Shown: positions 11,339-23,200 of the stretch, piece by piece
Numbering within the stretch: the stretch's first letter is position 1
Layout: each line of letters opens with the position of its first letter
NCBI GenBank assembly: GCA_900239685.1
Contig: OENT01000148.1
Coordinates: 1 to 64,000 of the forward strand
Source: Rotaria macrura
Taxonomy: Eukaryota > Rotifera > Eurotatoria > Philodinida > Philodinidae
Reading direction: 5' to 3'
Length of the DNA stretch: 64,000 bases
Notes under the pieces: model-generated
Seen by the model: only the letters and a program-made list of their open reading frames with translations
What the model was told of the DNA's origin: nothing
The model's database searches: none
Position numbers and translations under genes: made by a program

Positions 11339-13415
11339 AAAAGTAGCATGAATACTATACTAGCTTTCAAAGAATCCGTTAGGTTGTATCGAAATGCCAG
11401 TTGGAAGATAGAGACTGGGTGAATCGTTGCATGTATCCCATTCTAGAATATCCCAGGGCTTCGAAATCGTGTACATTTTTTAATGAACCGTTTCAAATCT
11501 TGGGAACCTGCAATGGGTTTCCACGATGGACATCTGATGTGAAACGAATGGATATCTTGTGGGCTTCCGAAACATAGGAAACCCCCTAAAATGTTTCAGA
11601 TGGCAACATAATCGGAAACCCTCTCTGTGTTGTGTGAGGACACCGTGTGTTGTTCAGGGAGAAGTAATTAAAATGTTCAACTATTGGAAATTTTTCATGA
11701 GAATGACTTCTCTTAGAGTTATTTTTGTATCATTTGTTTAGTAATTTGGTAACTATTAATTTCTAGTATTAAACCCCATTATAACTCCGTAGTCCTATCG
11801 ATCTTCTGAAAACATGTGTCAAATGTACATTTGCGACACAAATTTTGACTCACAAGAATGTTTTTCAATTCTTAACTATACTCAATGTATGAGAACGAAT
11901 GATTGACTCGATTCATGAATCATGCATCGATAGAAGGAAGAAGAAGAAGAGTTTTTTCCCATCATGAAAACTCAGCAAGCTATTTGCTAATTGCGAAGAA
12001 ATTGGCTTTATGCAGTTTTTCGTCACTTCCATTAGAATATCGTGCAAGTATTAACCAAGTTCGTAATTAATTTTGCTTCACTTTAGATAATATGTTTTCA
12101 TCGTATTTTGTATGATGTCAATATTTGAATGAAGGATGAACTTTCAATAACTAATCAGAATGGATCCCATCCAATATAAATATCTCAATGGAAGGGATAT
12201 TGCTTGGTAATTGATATAATTTTTAAAAATCTGCAGATATCGAGTTGTACCAGTTCTTCATGCATATTACTACACTTTTTTTCTTCAAATGATATTGAAT
12301 TTACAGTAATGCTCGAATGATTATCAGTGAAGTACGATGCCCATTAACAATAAGTAAAAATTCATTCACCGAACTCGTTCGATAAAATACCATATATGTA
12401 AATTCAAAGCACGACTAAACATTTTTATCAATCTGATTTTTATGTTGAAAGGCCGTATCAAGACAAGAAAAATAATGCGCATTAATTTCGAATTAAATCT
12501 ATGAGAGTCTACACTTATAAGTATGATGCATCAATCAGAACTGAGGAAAGGCCACTATGATGTTGTTAGAATGAACAATTCTAGCATGTGCTCAACAAAA
12601 ATCATTGCCTCTGTCTTTCTATAGTTAATTCATCGCGTTGAAAATTTTCTATCTATCGATGATGGAAGGCGACTTTATCGAGACACAGTCATGGTTCTAA
12701 TTAGCTGATCAAGTTCTTTTTCGATTACTTCTGAAAAGTGCATTAAATCTGAATTAATTTTCGACCAATCACGTTTCTTAATTCAGCATTAACTTTTACC
12801 GTGTGGACAAGGCCAAATTCATCAAAATATTTTTTACCTAAAAACTTTTTATATCCACTATATGAATCGATAGAGGGCTGGCCAAGTAGAAATAATTTTC
12901 GAAAGAAAAGGGTAGAAAGAATTTTATAATGGCGAAGAAAGAATGTGTGATAAATATCGAATACTGACTAATGTATGTAGTATTTGTTTTTCGCCAATAT
13001 CCTGCTGAATAACTGTTGAATTTCTTGATGTGTCCTTCAAAGAAGAACACCAATAATCTATGTTTTTGAGTAATTTAAATGTGAGAAAAAAGCTGTTGAT
13101 AAGGTTGGATTTTGATGCCAGATATAAATGAACATTCTATTTAATATTTTCGCTACGATATTCAGAACAAAAATGTTTTTGCCCATTTAGTGTTTGTGTA
13201 GTTCGTCAAAAATATTCTATGAAAAGCGCATGATGAATGTAAGAGTATATAACTCTCTGATTTTTCTTCCTGAACACCTTATTTTGTGAGTAATATATGC
13301 GAGACAAACATTTGATAAGTATTTTTATTCTTATCTTTAATACGATGAGGATTCGAGAAGTGAAATATGATGTATTTCAAAGTAAAGGACGTAACTTGAC
13401 TCTCAAGGTGCGAGT
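11339..13415. other. Intergenic region upstream of the E2 gene
   Basis: AT-rich sequence with no recognised gene. A purine-rich stretch (GAAGAAGAAGAAGAG) lies near 11936. Confidence 0.5.
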
Positions 13416-13446
13416 TGGCGGCGGAGGCGGCGGGGGAGGGGGCGGA
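13416..13446 (+). repeat. G-rich tract, G-quadruplex-like
   Basis: A run of GGC/GGA/GGGG words stands out in AT-rich DNA, about 310 bp before the E2 start codon. It has at least four G-runs close together, so a quadruplex is possible. It falls within a chance frame that reads as poly-glycine, which I do not regard as a gene. Confidence 0.5.
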
Positions 13447-13752
13447 TCATATGGATATAAGGTAACAGATTTCTATCGTTCGAGTCGAATTTCAAAAGAA
13501 GTGGGTATCATATCCCTCCCTCCTTCTATTATTAATGTCCCTGTTAAAAAAAACAGAACATTTCGAGATTTTGATTCAGGTCAGAATGCCAACATTTCTC
13601 AATACACAATAATACAGGTTTCCTTTTTCTACAGGTCACAATATGTACATTGGAATTTATTTCCTACTCATTTTTTGCTCTATAAATAACATTCCACATA
13701 AAAACAGCTACTATAAATCAATCTTCCGAATTTAGTGTAATCAATTCCCTGT

Positions 13753-14400
13753 ATGGCAGGTACTAACAAATTAAACAAAGCTCTTTGGACCAATTTAACC
13801 AGACTCAAATTATTAACCAAACCAGATGCGCCAGTCAAATTTATACTTGAACAATCTCCGTTTGATGACTATGAGAGAGAAGAAGAAGAAGGAATAAATT
13901 ATATAGAGAAAGATAAATATGTCATTGTCGGAAGAATTTTTCCTGAATCCAGCATTTTCAATGAAGGTGCATTAAGAATTGAGCTAATAATAACATCAAC
14001 TTATCCTTTACAAGCACCAGTAGTTCGATTTTTAACACCGATTTATCATCCAAATATATTGACTAATGGTAATGAAACGCGCGTTTAGAGTAATCAAACA
14101 TAACAACAATCTTTTGTTTTATATCGATTTAGGTCAATTTTGCCATCAACTACTAAACAATGCTTCAAGATGGAAACCCGGAACAACTCTAGTCGAAGTT
14201 GTGAAAGCTGTTGTCAAACATGTTGATAACCCAGATGCAGATTATGCTTTTGATTTTGGTAGGAACTTGTGTGATTTGAAATTCTTCTGGAAAATGTTTT
14301 TCTCGTTTTAGACATTGGCAAAGAATATATGGAAAACAGAGAAGAATTCAATCGAAAGGCATTGGAAATAATGAAGAAAAACGCACTACCTCGTCAATGA
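13753..14400 (+). CDS. Ubiquitin-conjugating enzyme E2, UBE2L3-like
   Basis: There are three exons: 13753-14068, 14133-14258 and 14312-14400. Both introns are short (64 and 53 bp), GT-AG and phase 1. Together they encode 176 residues. The UBC fold is recognisable: a basic N-terminal helix, ALRIELIITSTYPLQAP at about 73-89, HPN at 99-101, and the catalytic Cys at 109 within GQFCHQ, ten residues after the His of HPN as in the family. SRWKPGTTL follows, then a C-terminal helix. The spacing and the KEYMENREEFNRKA tail fit the UBE2L3 (UbcH7) branch, which serves HECT and RBR ligases by thioester transfer. An acidic insert, EREEEEGINY at 41-50, is unusual and may come from local divergence. The start ATG is the first in frame after an upstream stop. 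The assignment to E2 is firm, that to the subfamily moderate. Confidence 0.9.
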
Positions 14401-14503
14401 ACTCTATATTTGACATGAATATTTATTTATGTTGTATAAAATTTGAAATGGTAATTGGTTGAAAATATCCTTATTTATTTTTCTTTGAAAATCAACTGTG
14501 ACA

Positions 14504-14509
14504 AATAAA
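14504..14509 (+). terminator. Candidate polyadenylation signal of the E2 gene
   Basis: AATAAA lies about 104 nt after the stop codon, followed by T-rich sequence. It is the only canonical hexamer at a reasonable distance. Confidence 0.5.
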
Positions 14510-14519
14510 CTAAGCGTAT

Positions 14520-15709
14520 TTTTTATTGTGATGATAAGAACGTACTTGTTGAAAGATTGGCCGAATTGCTTGATCTTATTTCCTAGATAGATAAAAGTTT
14601 ATTAGGAATTGTACAAAGGGCATAAGTTAGCTTAATATATTTTGAAATTGGTTTTCTTCTTCTAAAGCTAAATCTATTTGCTAATGTAATTCGAAAATTT
14701 TCAAATATCGTTAAATAGATATTGGGAGACAAGGCAACAGTCATATATTATTTTTATTTAGAGATTATTTTTATTGGTTTACGCCGATGTGACTATTACA
14801 AAAATATCTCGCAATTACGATGAGTACATTGTTTTGGCGCTACTCTTTTAATTTTATTCATTCTACATCTAAAAAAATGATATTCTGCTGCTGACTAATT
14901 ACGATATTGGTAAGAAAGCTGTTGTAAAATAATTCCTATTAAAGATTATGAGGTTTCAATGGATGGCTTGAAAAAAAGATTTTCTTCTATCACATTGATA
15001 GTTTCAATAGTGTTGGGAACTTTTTGCAAGTATGGATGGAGTTCATTGACGGAAAAAATATATTCGTAACTATAGCTCCCTAATCGTCAACCAATCATAT
15101 ATTAATCTCTATGTAGTATTAACCCAAAGTATCTTGACACTGTGTCTAACTACTTTAACTAATGAGAAAACCTTAGTGTAAGTAATTATTCATATGTCAA
15201 TTGTAAAGCGCTGCATTTTTGACTCCTAATATTCTTTTATTCTTTATGATTCAGCAGCTTGTTAGGTTTTCTATCCAATACTAAGAAAAAATATATCATA
15301 TATTTTATTTGTTCTAGAAAGAGAAATAACTACCACAAGCAACCTTTGTTGTAAAAATTCTCTTTTTCTGTTTGAAATGCTTTTGCAGTATTTGCATAAT
15401 GCTGACAAATGAAGAACGAGACTCCATTTTCTCTCCATGTGTTTTCAATTTTGTACAGAGTCTGGGGGAATTCTTCCAAAAATTTTCATCACAGGCTTCT
15501 AAAACAAAACCATGTATAAAAAAATGTCATAGATATGGAAACAAAGGAGTTTGTTGCCGATGAATTACGAACAAATATTTTCATTAACTCGCAAAGATAC
15601 AGCACAGGTTTTTTTGAATATTTTTCTTTTCATATTAATCTAAGAAGTGGATGAATAGCACAAGCTGTTCAAAATCATCTGTTTAGTTCACTATGAATAC
15701 AGAAGACTA
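14520..15709. other. Intergenic region, nothing recognised
   Basis: AT-rich, only short chance frames. Confidence 0.45.
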
Positions 15710-15922
15710 CACTCTAACAATATAAGAGCTTCACCGAACCCCCCCCCCCCCCNNNNNNNNNNNNNNNNNNNNNNNNNNNNNNNNNNNNNNNNNNNNNNNN
15801 NNNNNNNNNNNNNNNNNNNNNNNNNNNNNNNNNNNNNNNNNNNNNNNNNNNNNNNNNNNNNNNNNNNNNNNNNNNNNNNGGGGGGGGGGGGGGTTCGGTG
15901 AAGCTCTTATATTGTTAGAGTG
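15710..15922. mobile_element. CACT-ended palindromic element interrupted by an assembly gap
   Basis: CACTCTAACAATATAAGAGC... at the left is repeated in exact reverse complement at the right, ending ...TTGTTAGAGTG. The flanks are TA on both sides (15708-15709 and 15923-15924). The arms run into poly-C and poly-G on either side of the gap, which suggests that sequencing or assembly failed inside a GC-rich hairpin. The true length is unknown. Confidence 0.65.
15753..15879. other. Assembly gap of Ns
   Basis: 127 unknown bases bounded by a C run on the left and a G run on the right. Confidence 0.99.
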
Positions 15923-16440
15923 TATGTAGAGCAGTTTTATTTGGTATTCAGAAAAGGTTCATTTTTTATGTTTGCCAATTATATCAATAAAATATGTTCT
16001 TGCAGAGAACTGCACGCGAGGTCTGCTAAAAATAGCTCTGACGGTATCAACATGACAAGAGACGTTGAGAAAATATTGACAACGTGCTTTGTTTTAGCCG
16101 AGCGGATAAAAGTAATTTTATAAGTTGTTGATGTTGTATGGTTCTGATGTTATAATAATAGCATGCTTACTCTTCAATCTAAGAGATACATATGTGTAAG
16201 ATCTTCCAGACTTTTAGATATCAATCTTTTCTTAAAAGCGTTCAGTCAGAATCTATGAAAACTCCAGGAAATAATAAACGATTCCAATAGCTATAGTTTG
16301 TATTGGGTCATCTTTAACATTCATCATTGCTGGTAAAAGTGCTGTTGATTTTATGATTTTCTTTTCATTTGGTTTCATTTGGTTCGTCTCTGGCCAAAGA
16401 ATCACAGTAGTAAACAGCCGTTCCAGTTGACTTTTTGCAG

Positions 16441-16620
16441 TTTCGTATGTACCGTAATACGACCGTTTTCCAACGTGCCGTAAAAGACCGTATACGTTGC
16501 GCGCCAAAGTATCAAAATACGGTGATTTACGGTGGGAAATAAAAGTATACGATATCTTACATGCATTTCTACGGTCTTATCAGATCGTCGTAGTGCTCGT
16601 CGTCGGTTGTTTACGAGAAT
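16441..16620. repeat. Remnant related to the CGTATACGG-rich MITE
   Basis: Words such as CGTAATACGACCGT, AAAGACCGTATACG and GATTTACGGTGGG resemble the inside of the element at 5997-6341. I cannot find terminal repeats, so this is a low-confidence fragment. Confidence 0.35.
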
Positions 16621-16788
16621 AATCTAGATGTTTATCCGATTTCGAATAATGTTATCAACAAACGCGCAACGTCCTAAATACCAGGTGTCGCCGAAAAACG
16701 TAGGATATAACTCAAATTACTTGAAACAAATTAATAATATAGAAAAATTAGCACCTGCATTTTCATGACGTTGAGGCAGATTAGATGC

Positions 16789-17471
16789 ATCATTTGAAAT
16801 AAATTTCATCTCTTCCTGTATTTACTTAAACGCTGATATATAAGATAATTTATTAATTAAATAATTAAGCAAGATAGGATAGATATTATACTTGATAAAT
16901 ATTAACAATAAAATATAATTACTGACGGTTCGAACTCAAAACGTTCTTCTATGGAGTGATATATTTGAATAAAATAAAATAAAGAAACTCGTCAATTGTA
17001 TTTTGAATAGGGGTGGCACTTCAACTTTAAAAGTTAGAAAAAAGTGCTTGAAGTTTAAAGTTGACTTTAAACTTTAAGACTTAAAGTAAAGTTAAAGTGC
17101 CACCCCTAATTTTGAATCTTTTTTTTTCTTATATCTCTAGATTCCATTAAATACTGACACGAACGAAGAATGTTAACTTTTTACCTACCAGTTCTTACCT
17201 TCTTGTTCTTGCCCGTATTAAATGGAATCTAAAGACAAAAGAAAAACATAGATTCAAAACAACATTTACGAATTTGTTTATTATATTTTGTTCTTATGCA
17301 TCACTCTGTAGAAGAAAGTTTTAAGTACGAAACGTCAGTAATTATCTTGTACTGTTAGTATTTATCAAGTATAATATTTATCTTATCTTGCTTTATCATT
17401 TAATTAATAAATTATCTTATGTATCAACATTTAAGTAAACACAGGAAGAGATAAAATTAATTTCAAATGAT
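16789..17471. mobile_element. Foldback element with a nested MITE
   Basis: The left arm (16789-17160) and right arm (about 17213-17471) are reverse complements at roughly 85 % by eye, covering ATTTGAAAT, CTCTTCCTGT, TTACTTAAA and ATTATACTTGATAAATA. The loop is about 50 bp. The left arm is longer only because the MITE at 17008-17108 sits in it, and the right arm preserves the empty site. No coding potential. Confidence 0.75.
17008..17108. mobile_element. hAT-type MITE, 101 bp (TAGGGGTGGCACTT family, copy 1)
   Basis: The termini are TAGGGGTGGCACTTCAACTT and its near-exact inverse. It is flanked by a perfect 8-bp direct repeat ATTTTGAA (17000-17007 and 17109-17116). An 8-bp duplication and a TAGGGG/CAGGGG-type end are typical of hAT transposons. 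The inside is all TTAAAGTTTAAAG-like words. It has no ORF and would depend on a transposase from elsewhere. Confidence 0.85.
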
Positions 17472-17477
17472 AACTCC

Positions 17478-19252
17478 TACACTGCACTGCATGAGTATAT
17501 TACGAGTCATTTTTTCTTTTGAAAATTAGTTAGAACATAGGCAGTTGCATGAACTACTATATACGAATTACAACGTTATCCTTTTTGAATATAGCTCTTT
17601 TCCTATTATAATTGACTGTAGTGAAGTTACAGAAAACCGGTTTCAACAAACCCGGCACACATGATAAATATATCTGTGACTGTAAAAGCAACGTCTCTCT
17701 TAACGTTTACATTTATTAACTTTGAACAGTATTTCACAGTATACATAACATATGATACTCCAATAGCTTGGAAAAACTAATCAATGCAAATTTATTTTGT
17801 GTCGACGTTATATGAGAGATTCTGCATGTACAATTTTCTTAAAAGTCACTCGTATCCAAAGTGTAACTTTTCAGAGTGATTTTATTCTCCAAACCCTTTG
17901 AGGCGTTGGTGCACAATTATATTTTCTACAAAGTAGTTGAAAATGTGAATACCGTGAATGGATAAAGAGCCAAATCCATCTTGATCAAAATCCAATATAT
18001 CATGCGCAACAGTCATGCCTCTTCTACTTATGATCTTCGCATAAGACCTGAAAGGCTCTGTGTCTCGGTGTATGGTTGGCAATAGACTTATTTTATAAAG
18101 TGAGTGGAGGGTTTAAGAAAATCGATTCATGACTAGTTGTTGTTTGTGAATGACTCCTCACTATATTATAGATGTGAAAAAGTTCGAAAAGAAAACGTAT
18201 CATAAAGATAGACCCTATTTAATCTGTTCGATAGACAACAATTGGAATAAATCTTTATTAAAATTTTATTTAGTAATATTACTTAAGTAAAAATCTACTA
18301 AATATGGAATAAAACAAGACTGTACTTAAGTAAATTTACTCAGTTAAAAGCCCTAATAACTTCCTTTTCCAGCGAAGTTTTTTCCGTCGATGACACTTTG
18401 CTCTAGGATTCCAATTTCACCGAAAGAAATTTTCTTTGTTTCCAATATCGCCGCCAGCGAAAATTCTTTCGGTGAATTTGGAATTGGAGAAAAGCTTTAC
18501 CAACGAAAACAAAGTTCGGCGAAAATGAACTAGTGTTAATTCGGAAGTGCAATTTTGAAGAAAGAAATATTTCTACTTGTAGTGTTTCTGCCACACACTA
18601 CACATTTTTACAGTCATTTTATTTCGAATAAAAATAATGCGTGATGTGATTATTTCCTCTAGAAAAGCAAACACGCTCATTTATTTATTAATCATAAATT
18701 ATATCGATTACCTTAAATATTTTAATATGTCTTAGACAGATTATACGAAAAATAACCGAACAAATGTACATAATTAAAATCAGCATTCAAAAGATACGAT
18801 AAGCAGTTATTTCATAATCCAAGATGTACAAATCAATGCATTATATTCGATCTTTCTGTTGTATTAAAATTGTGAAAATTCTTTACATTTTTGCAGATGA
18901 TGAATCTTTATGTTATATATATATATATATAGACACTCTCAGCTACTGAGCTACATGATACTAACGTAAGTTAATTTTTAGAAATGAGTTAATTTTTATG
19001 TAAAATGTTCTCCATGGTACATTAATAAGTATAAAAACCTCAATATTGAATTAAAAAAGCGTAAATAATATATAAATTAGTGATTCGTTAAATAGAAAAC
19101 GGTGCTATTGTAATGTAGATCATTAATATCAATAGAGAATCGACAATACTATTTAGACTGAAAAATGACATTCAATTGTTCTATAACAATCAGTCCATTT
19201 TCGCTGATTCCATTTTCAACGACAACATGATTAGAACGAAAAATACCTGGTC
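17478..19252. other. Intergenic region with a TA microsatellite
   Basis: The only structure noted is a (TA)n run at about 18914-18931. No gene recognised. Confidence 0.45.
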
Positions 19253-19624
19253 ACATATTATTCATTCTATATTTAAAATATTTTAACAACTAACGAATTT
19301 ACCAAAAAACTCACACATAAGTAACTGAGTTGGTAATTACGTCAGCTGAATCTTTTAACACTTTAGAAACAGGTGTGACCAGATAAAGGTGTGAGGTTCT
19401 TCCACTCATTCATACCAAAACTACACTCACCCCTACACCCTTCATGTAGTAGTGTCTATTTGCAAGCATGTAACAGGTCGAACTGACTTAGGTACCAACA
19501 CAGATGAGTACGAACTCAGGTAGTTACCAAATCAGATGGTTACCGACTCATTAGCTTGTATTTGAGTTTGTTTATAATTTTGTTAGCTGAAAAAACATCT
19601 TAAGTATAGAATGAATAATATGTT
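19253..19624. mobile_element. Small foldback element
   Basis: TATTATTCATTCTATA near 19256 is answered by ATAGAATGAATAATA near 19606. The similarity continues inward on both sides (ACTCA, GAGTTGGTAA against TTACCGACTC). The middle holds repeated ACTCA/GGTAAC words. No ORF. Confidence 0.55.
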
Positions 19625-20220
19625 AACAGGAATTTTTCCGTCAAAAATGTAGTCCGGAAGTATGAATCGGCGAAGATAGAAGTTACCATTCTGTACATGT
19701 ATTCGAACTTGATATTGAGGATCAGAGGAAGAGAAGATTGATTGCAGAGTTCTCTCCTGTCCGGCTGATATTCTTTTAAAATTTAGCTAATTTAAATGAA
19801 ACGCACATGCAAAAAGCAAACATTAGACTTTTTACCATTGCCTATGGAAAATGAGAACTAAATCAAGTATGAACAGTTTATTATGATTGCTAAAAATGAA
19901 TGTGTTTAATTATTAATTCGAATCTATTTCATGAGTGATATAATCACTTTAAAATCCGTGCACTCTATTGGTTGTTGCGTTATCTCGAGAAAAAACCTGA
20001 ATCCCAACAACGTATAACGGAAAATGCCTTCGTATGAAATAAAAACAATTGTGGTTTTTTTGCAGCACATTGTCTATGAAAAGTAAAAATTGAAGTTTGT
20101 TTGTTGTTGATTAAACGAAATGTTTAGAGGAATATTCAGTCAACAATGATGGATGAAAAGAGATGGAAGAATTCTACTAAAATAAACATGGAATCAAAAA
20201 GCAAATAGACTCTTGCAACT
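19625..20220. other. Region downstream of the UAS/F-box-like gene
   Basis: AT-rich sequence with no recognised gene or repeat. It should contain the 3' UTR of the gene ending at 20221. Confidence 0.4.
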
Positions 20221-23200
20221 CTACATGAAAATAAGACAAAACTTAATCATCTGTCGTAAATTACACAAATCGTTCTTTATTTTACGTGCTTTGTGTTTCG
20301 ATAGTTCGATTCGATTCGCTGTTCCAATTACTTGAATTTTAATATTGGTCAATCGATCATGTTCATTTACTAGACTTTTCCACATGTCTTCATCTAGCAT
20401 TGACTCATAATTGTATCTGTTCATAACGAGACGAATAGTGCAAATATTCTTCATGTTTTTGATAAGAGCAGTTGTTATCTTTAACAAACATGGTGTAGAA
20501 TGTTTACAATCGTCGTTTGCTGAAGTCACAGAGAAATGACGCATATCAAAAATAAAGTATTCAATTGTTTTATTTCGCATATGTTCGCTTCGTAAACTAA
20601 TCAAATGATAAGGTATGCAATTTGATCCAACACAGCGAATTTCGAATCGTTTGATCTTTTGGCTTAAACGATTTATGATGTTATTCAGCGTATTCAAATC
20701 AATTTTATCGGCAAAGCAGAGCACTAGTGAAGTTATATTCGGAAAATATCCGATGTATTGGTCTGTTTCATTGGTGTTAAGAATGTTGAAAAGAGTGAGT
20801 GACATGACTTTCCCCAGCACGGCCAAAGAGCCTAGACCAATACTTGACTTCAGTTCGACTTCCCTAAGACTTAATGAGTCTATTTCTTTGCGCTTGAACT
20901 CTCGAAGTACCATGCGAATGAACACGTCGTTTATTTTCGAGATATGTATCTTTTCACAATGATCTCGCAGTAAAGGTAATAGACTCATAGAAAATGCTTT
21001 AAACGCTTCGTTTAATGAGAGATATTTGGTAATCTCGAATATTATACTTTCACAAAGACCAGTCTTCTCAATAAAGTTGAACAGCTAAAATGAAAGATGG
21101 CATCTCATATAAAGGAGCTTTTGAACTGACAATAACTAAAAAGTGTCTATAAAATGAGATAGCATTAAAAAATACTTACCAATGTAGTATCTTCCTGATT
21201 ACATTGTTCTCTGAAGGTTATTAATTCATCAAGCACTCTTTCAGGACTGATACGTTCTTCTGTACGCATCATACACAAGCATTCAAGCAACAGTTCAAAA
21301 TACCATCCGACTTTTAATGAATGACCATTTACTAGAAAGGGTGGTGGCATGATTCCGATAAGCTTGGGGCATTGTGCTGTGGAAAAGTCGTAAGAAACAT
21401 CGTTGTGAAACATGTCTTTCCACATTTGTGTTAAACTGAAATGAGTATCAACTTTCGTTAATAGATTGTTTCTAACAGCAAAAGTGTGAAAAATCGTCTT
21501 CTTCGCATTCATGCCAACAGAAAGCAAAAAGATGTGTGCAGCAAAAGATTATGTAAACAAATGGACCCACCCAGGTGATTGAATCCGATACTGGAACTGA
21601 TCAACCGACGAAATCCTATCCAAATCCTGGTCGAGGAATGAGTATCGGATCTGACTGGAAAATAGTAGTTAATTACTTGATTGCCGATTAGTATCTGATG
21701 ACGTCATTAGAAGTCTGTCAGATCTCTTTAACGGATTTTGTCGGATTCCGATAATTGAACCCGATCGGATTTCAATCCTAAGGATCGGAATGTCGTTCCG
21801 CAACTGGGAGTCTGTCGGTTTTATAGAAATTCACCATAAAATCCGATCGGATCCGATTGAATCCAGTTATCGGAATAAATCTCATGGGCATCACCACGGC
21901 TGTTTTAAAAACTATCTTTTTTAATGCTCATGGTGACCGGGGAAATTTTTGGAATTGAATAATTGCATTTAGATCATAAAAAATACGAATTTATCTCAAT
22001 ATCTGATTACTGATAAGTCCAAAAGTATATTTAAAATAATTGTATTTTGCATTTTAGTTTGATGAAGACATTACAGGTAGGCAATAGTGAGAAGAATACT
22101 GAATTATTTCTCAGCTATACTATAAATTATTTATAACTTGAAAGACTATCTTTACAAAATATGAAGGATGAGTAACAGTTTCAGTATTTTTCGTTTTACG
22201 AGATTTATTTCACATTTCATTTTTATGTTAATCAGGGTACCGCATTATATCTTTCTGTCGAGTCAATACTTCAAAGTTTGAATTTTCGATTTTTTGTGCC
22301 TAGGAGGCATTGCACGTAAGCCACGACCAACGTTGCGCAATGTTTGTCACCGATCGGGCTGATATTTTCACAGTAGATAGGCCTAACATATTTAGGAATA
22401 AGATGAAAATTTCAGTTCAAACAGAAAAACCATTCTGGAGATATAGACGTTGCAAGCATGAGGGGGCAGGCTATATTTTGAGTACTTTTCAGAGCAACAC
22501 TTTTCAGTAAATTTCCATTTTCTAAAAAATAAGAAGAGGTATAGAAGAGATTTTATCCCCCAGCGATACCATCTTTGTTGGGTTACGTTTTCATGCTAAT
22601 GCAAGTTCCTTATCGTCGAAGACTTTCGGACCGCTGCTATAGACCCTCTCCAAAAACAGTGACCTCGTCGATTCGACAAGTTGGTCGGATCAGCACAGTA
22701 GAATAAATTGATAATAGTCTCAGTTGAAAGAGCACATCAAGATACATCGATTCACGTTTTCAAAAGTTTGTGATATTGAACTTCGGTACAAAAAAAAGCA
22801 TTACATCTTCAACGTCTGCAAAATCACTCAAAAAATGGTAGTCAAACTATATAAATGACTGTATAAAAAAATCAAAAGGGCCTTGATCAATAAAAGGACG
22901 ATGTCATGCCCTACGCCTTAATATGCTCTTTGAAACAAAAAAATATAAATAAATTGCACGAGTAGGGAACGAGAAATCTTGCATGCGTGTTTGAGAAAGT
23001 CACAATTGAGAACAAACGAAAAACATTTTTTCGAAACATTTTTCTGTTGTTTTATCAATTTTTGTTATTTTTTCGAAATTGATTAAGTCTAGCCTACGTA
23101 ACTTTAATTTTTGTACACGTTGGACGCTATATTGACTCTTAAACAGTCAATTTAAGCAAAAGTTTGACACTGTAGACTGACTCACTTCCTTTTTTCTTCG

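Noticed and set aside
13297..13689. 130-codon frame containing poly-glycine upstream of the E2 gene
   Set aside because: The glycines come from the G-rich tract; the rest has no conserved motif and overlaps likely promoter sequence of the E2 gene.
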